64,000 bases of DNA. It comes from Diphasiastrum complanatum. Lineage: Eukaryota > Streptophyta > Lycopodiopsida > Lycopodiales > Lycopodiaceae. The stretch is from positions 23,384,443 through 23,448,442 of the forward strand of contig CM055113.1 in assembly GCA_029204225.1 (NCBI GenBank), read 5' to 3'. Both the position numbers and the translations under genes were made by a program. This document shows positions 58,721 through 64,000 of this stretch, in pieces; position 1 is the stretch's first letter, and each line of letters starts with the position of its first letter. The notes below the pieces were generated by a model. That model was not told where the DNA came from. It saw only the letters and a list, made by a program, of their open reading frames with translations, and searched no databases.

Positions 58721-61700
58721 ATGGATTCTCAAAGTAAAGCCAGTCTTATCGTAGACAAGCTGAATGGATCCAATTATCATTTATGAAAATTTAAGATGAA
58801 GACCTCGCTAATTGCCAACGAGTTGTGGGATGTTGTTACAGGTATCAAAGTGAAGCCTGAAGACACGACACAGATGACTCAAAGTGGAAATCGAAGAACG
58901 GTAAAGCTTTCGCACTTAGTATTCTCAATATATCAGATACTCAAATTGGCCACGTAGATGAAGCCAAAACTTCGAAAAAAGTTTGGGACATCCTAAGCTC
59001 ACTATATGACGTGAGAGATGTAACTACCAACTTACATCTTCGAAGAAAATTCTTCACACTCAAAATGTCGAACAATGAATCTCTTCAGAATCATATTAAC
59101 CAGTTTAAGAATCTCTTGAAACAGATGGTCGTTGTCGGATCAGTCATAGACAGTCAAGACACAATTATGACATTGCGTTCAAGCCTGCCCTCTACATATG
59201 AGAACTGGGTGATGATCATCACGACACACTCAGATAATTGAAGAAGTCAAGAAATTTCGTCTACCTCTTTGTCTCATGCTCTATATGTCAACAAGAGCTC
59301 AAAATGACAGAAGCAGAAAAGCTCCAAGTAGTCTGCATCGAATCAGAAGCAGACTCAAAGTCAAGAACAATCATCGAATCCACACTCATCGAAGAAGATT
59401 ATGTTTTGTAGGTATTGCAAACGCAATAACTATGAGATCCAGGATTGCCGAATTCTCAAAGCGAAGAATGCAGCCAAGCAACCTGATCAACAAGCAAATA
59501 CAGTTACAACATCTCCTAAAGTCAAAATGGACGAAGGCACTTTTATGGTCACAAAAATACGAATTCGGATGATTTGTGGTTCCTGAATACTGGAGCTACT
59601 CAACATATGACCAATCATCGTGAGATTTTCCATTCCTATACGCCTTACAACACAAAGAAGTATGTTCATCTTGGTGAAGACAGCACTCACACTATCGAAG
59701 GTGAAGATGTTGTAAGATTAAGGTTCCAGCATGATCAATTCAAACTACTATCAAAAGTCTTGTATGTTCCTAAACTCTCTACAAATCTGCTATCAGTAAG
59801 TAGAATTATAAATTTAGGTCATAAGGTTGAGTTTGAGTCTGATCAATGCAAAATTATCGATAGGAGGAATAAGATTTTTGCACTCGGCAAGAGACATGAA
59901 TACTTATATAGATTGGCAATAAAGCATTACTATGGCATCATCGCTTAGGACAATTAAATCATTCATTTGTTTCGAACATGTCCAAACAATCCCTTGCACT
60001 TGATCTCGACTATCCTTCTAGCAAAGTCGATCTCCCTGTCTGCTAGAAGCATCCTTGAAAGCAGACTAGAATTCCTTTTAGATCGAGTCATAGGCATGCA
60101 GCAAAAGGTCTGTTAGATGTTGGTCATTCAAATATATGTGGACCTATGCCAACTCCATTATTGCTAGCCTGCAAAGTACTCTATTACTTTTATTGACGAA
60201 TTCTCTCGAAGAACAGTTGTTTACTTCATTAAGTAGAAATCAGAAGCTTTCATCAAATTCAGACAGTTCAAAGAGCATGCAGAAAATCAGACCGGTAAAC
60301 AAATCAAAGCACTGAGGTCTGACAACAGGGGAGAATACATCTCCACTGAATTCAAGGAGTACTGCCTTAACAACGACATTGAGCAACAATACATTACCTC
60401 CTATTCACCTCAGTCAAATGGTCTTGTTGAGAGAAAGAACAAAACCTTAGTCGAATCGGCAAAGTGCATGCTATCACACGCGACACTTGTAAAGCACTTC
60501 TGGGCTGAAGCTGTTTCAACAACAACAACCTATATTCAGAACAGATGTCCTAATAATAGTCTCTCAGACAAAACACCATTCGAAGTTTGGACAGGTACCA
60601 AACCTTCTTTGTTGAGCTTAAAAGTTTTTGGATAAACTACTTATGTGCAGATTCCTCATGATCTCAGGAAGAAGGTCGACTTCCAGAGTATCAAATGTAT
60701 TTTCATCACCTAAACTACTTCAGATCAAGCTTACAAGTTGTTCGATCCTATCGAGTCGAAGATATTCACTAGTCAGGATGTCATCTTCGTCAAAGATCAG
60801 TTTATCGACCTCAAGGGAAAAGGCAAAGCCCATGTAAACAACTTGTCTGACTCGTCCGACATATTGAACTTCAAGGTTCCTCAGTCAACTATTCTTATCG
60901 AAGGTCCAAGCTCATTTACTTTCGACGAACAACATATCAACGACGAATCCAAAAATGATGATGTTGCATTTCAGCAACTATAGTATGATGAAAATGATTA
61001 ACTTCCTCTAATCCCCAGAAGATCATCAAGAATTAGCAGACCATCTATCAGGTATATCGATGAGTCTGTAGCCTACCTTGTTCAGGAGCCGACGACTGTC
61101 GAAGAGGCACTCAATCAACCCGATTCCGATCTCTGTAAAAAAGCTATGGATAAAGAGTATTCATCTCTTATCAAGAACCGGACATGGACGATTGTCGAAT
61201 TACCTGCTAGCAGAAACGTAGTTATTGCAAATAGATTTTAAAAGTCAAGTACAAAGCAGACGGAAGCATCGACAGAAGAAAAGCTCGACTTGTCACCAGA
61301 GGATTTTCTCAGATATACAATGTCAATTACACTGAGACCTTTAATTCAATAGTCAAGTATTCTTCTATTCGACTTTTATTATCGTTTGCTATTGCAGCAG
61401 ATTTGGAAATACATCAAATGGATGTACAGACAACATATCTCAATGGAGTTATCGAAGAACATATTTACATGGTGCAACCCGAAGGTTATATTATCGAAGG
61501 TAATCATGTATGTAAACTTCATAAGGCCTTAAAGCAATCTGCTCGAGCATGGTTTCAAAGGATCAATACTTTTCTTATTGATCACAGCTACACACGAAGC
61601 TCTTCAAATTCGAATGTTTACTTCAAGATAGTGCAGCAGTCTTTTATCATTATCACCTTATATGTGGACGACACATTGCTTTTCGGCAACAGTATCGATC

Positions 61701-62095
61701 TGATAAAAGAAGACAAGACTATGCTATCTTCTGAATTTGACATGATTGATCTGGGCGAAGCTTATTTCTGCTTGGGTATTCAAATCCACAGAGACAAAAA
61801 TTGAAAGTTGATTTACATTACTCAACAGAGGTACATCTACAATATGTTAGTTAGATATAATCTGGTTAATTGCAAGTTAGCTCTCTCACCAATGGAACCA
61901 GTTCTCAAATTGTCAAAGGACCAGTGTCCTCGAACAATCGAAGAGAAAGAGCAGATGCACGAGTATCCTTATCATTCGATAATAGGATCTCTTATGTACG
62001 CAATGATCTGTACCAGTCTAGACATAGCCTTTGCAATCAGCTCCCTAAGTCAGTTTATGACCAACTCTGGTATAACACATTGGAATATCTACTAG
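58721..62095 (+). pseudogene. Ty1/Copia gag-pol, broken, RNase H missing
   Basis: Order: Gag start MDSQSKASLIVDKLNGSNYH; Gag body (59011-59241, RRKFFTLKMSNNESLQNHI); zinc knuckle CRYCKRNNYEIQDC with Tyr in place of the His (about 59404-59445); protease WFLNTGATQHMTNH (NTG for DSG) at about 59577; integrase (ITFIDEFSR, RSDNRGEYISTEFKEYC, YSPQSNGLVERKN); RT (61403-61804: LEIHQMDVQTTYLNG, LYVDDTLLFGN) and its C-terminal part to GITHWNIY. The RNase H domain, expected next, and the polypurine tract are absent: the 3' LTR begins 8 bases later. In-frame stops and frameshifts occur throughout. Confidence 0.92.
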
Positions 62096-62102
62096 CTCAC
62101 AG

Positions 62103-63018
62103 TGTCGGCATTTTTGAGATTTTCGTCTTTTGGAATTTTCTCTCACTTCATTTTTTTCGCAAAATGTCAGATGCCTCAAATGTTAAGAAAATGACGCTAG
62201 TGAAGACCTTTGCATTTTTTTCATGATAGTATATGTTCATTTCTACAGAGTCACCAATTTACGTTTAAATCTGCAGACAGATTGTTTACGACCAAAGCCA
62301 CCAACTTGCATTAATCCATCAACAAGTAATTTCTGAGAAGTCCTAACTGGATCGATGTCAGCACATCACAGCCAGCTGGATGATGCTTTTGACGATCTAA
62401 TTACTTAGTATAAATAGTTGTCATATTCTTACATCTTAAGGATTGAAACATGAAGATCAATCATCAAGTATTGAATAGTTAGCTCTCTCTCAAGCCTGCG
62501 AGCTTGAACACTCCTGAGCATTCTAGCTCACTTCTTTAGAGTTGATTAGAGACTGCTATTGTGCTTACTACTTATCAACATTGCGCTTAATTCAGACTTT
62601 TAATTTAGTCGTTCAGAGATAGGTTAGAGTATGCGGCTTTGATCCGAAACTTGTTGTACTCATTTACATCTGTTTCATTTTCATACTAAATCAATACTAT
62701 CTTCTTATTGCGTTTAGGTTCGTCTCAGAATGTATGCATTTCTGTAGTTCTTCACGACTGATTATTTGTCTGATAATTCAATGTTCAATGTTTGGCTATG
62801 TAATCATTGTAATACTAATGATTTCAAAGTTAGTTACTTTAAGATTGAACCTTATTTCTATCAGTATTGTTTTGTTCAAAATTGATAGGCGTGGTCATGC
62901 ATAGAGAAAGAGAAAGATAGTTTATTCCATTGCGCACGATAAGTTTTTCTTTCTTGTTGTTCGAATTCTTTTTATTCAAATTTTATTCAACCTATCTTTC
63001 ACACACCTCTTTCCAACA
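62103..63018 (+). repeat. 3' LTR of the Copia element
   Basis: It runs from TGTCGGCATTTTTGAG to CTTTCCAACA, 916 bp. The longer size is partly due to extra sequence around 62935-62995. GCTCACAG precedes both LTRs. Confidence 0.88.
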
Positions 63019-63250
63019 ACCTCATTATATGTCTTTTGCCGCAGAGTCTTGGTTGTCCGTTCTTGCTACATACTTTGTCTTCTTCTCTTCCATTTTTCTC
63101 AAACACTCATGGCCTTCTTGACTTCATAGACAAGCTACTCCACCGCTTCCTCTGGGTGGCAAAATGTCCTCTTTTGTTGTGGTCCATCTATATTTCTTGT
63201 AGTGCACTTAAATCTTTATGAATGATTTTTTGTCTCTTCTTTCTAGCATC
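63019..63250 (+). pseudogene. L1-type LINE 3' coding tail
   Basis: The reading IDKLLHRFLWVAKCPLLLW matches the FLW block near the C-terminus of L1 ORF2, in the same orientation as 54404-57646. It shows that the Copia element lies inside the LINE. No clean target duplication was found. Confidence 0.6.
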
Positions 63251-63329
63251 ACTAACTATTTCTGGACAAATTAAAGTGGGGATATGATGTAGTTACATCA
63301 TCACAAAAAGAAGTTTAAAATTCTAAGTT

Positions 63330-63335
<6 letters not shown>
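63251..63335. other. Short flank, nothing recognised
   Basis: AT-rich; could be the LINE 3'UTR. Confidence 0.3.

Positions 63336-63374
<39 letters not shown>
63336..63374. repeat. (GA)n microsatellite
   Basis: About 19 uninterrupted AG units. Confidence 0.95.
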
Positions 63375-63970
<596 letters not shown>

Positions 63971-64000
63971 GATCACTAACTCTGAGGAGTCAACTACTGA

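Overview
The window is nuclear DNA of a land plant with a large, transposon-rich genome. This follows from an intact plant-type SUVH histone H3K9 methyltransferase gene, LTR elements whose primer sites read TGGTATCAGAGC (initiator tRNA-Met), Ty1/Copia elements, chromodomain Ty3/Gypsy elements, LINEs, and exon-like segments bounded by GT/AG. The sequence alone does not fix the species. One LINE has a reverse transcriptase core unlike the usual angiosperm L1, which would fit a non-flowering or early-diverging lineage, but this is inference. No rRNA, tRNA, organellar or bacterial genes and no CRISPR array were seen.

Layout. 1-5484: an LTR element with about 850-bp LTRs and no pol gene; it carries a 656-codon ORF with a zinc knuckle and an internally duplicated unknown domain. 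6591-7990: a plus-strand Copia RT/RNase H remnant ending in an inverted stub of itself. 11567-14176 (minus): an intron-less SUVH gene, the best gene of the window. 14700-17182: hairpins, short tandem repeats and a 1.06-kb minus-strand LTR. 17183-21390 (minus): decayed Copia sequence with an LTR that has internal sequence on both sides and a 364-bp insertion in its pol. 21870-24780: a plus-strand Copia relic whose gag is inverted. 25060-26630: a possible multi-exon host gene of unknown function. 28581-28737: a (GT)n(GA)n microsatellite. 29075-29181 (minus): an exon-like piece of a glutathione S-transferase.

30085-38640: a LINE split by a Gypsy chromovirus (32152-38322) with a perfect 5-bp target duplication GACGA. 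41142-48000: a second Gypsy chromovirus with target duplication CATGG and unusual TG...TA termini. 48419-49012: a LEA-like ORF. 49000-54403 (minus): a third Gypsy chromovirus with mismatched ends. 54404-63250: an L1-type LINE interrupted by a probable 370-bp solo LTR and by a 5.4-kb Copia element. The window ends with (GA)n and (CT)n microsatellites.

Almost everything outside SUVH is dead or non-autonomous transposon sequence in nested layers, and frameshifts and stops break all the pol genes. SUVH proteins deposit H3K9me2, the mark that silences such elements and that chromodomain integrases are thought to read, so writer and probable targets sit side by side. That is context, not evidence of a functional link.
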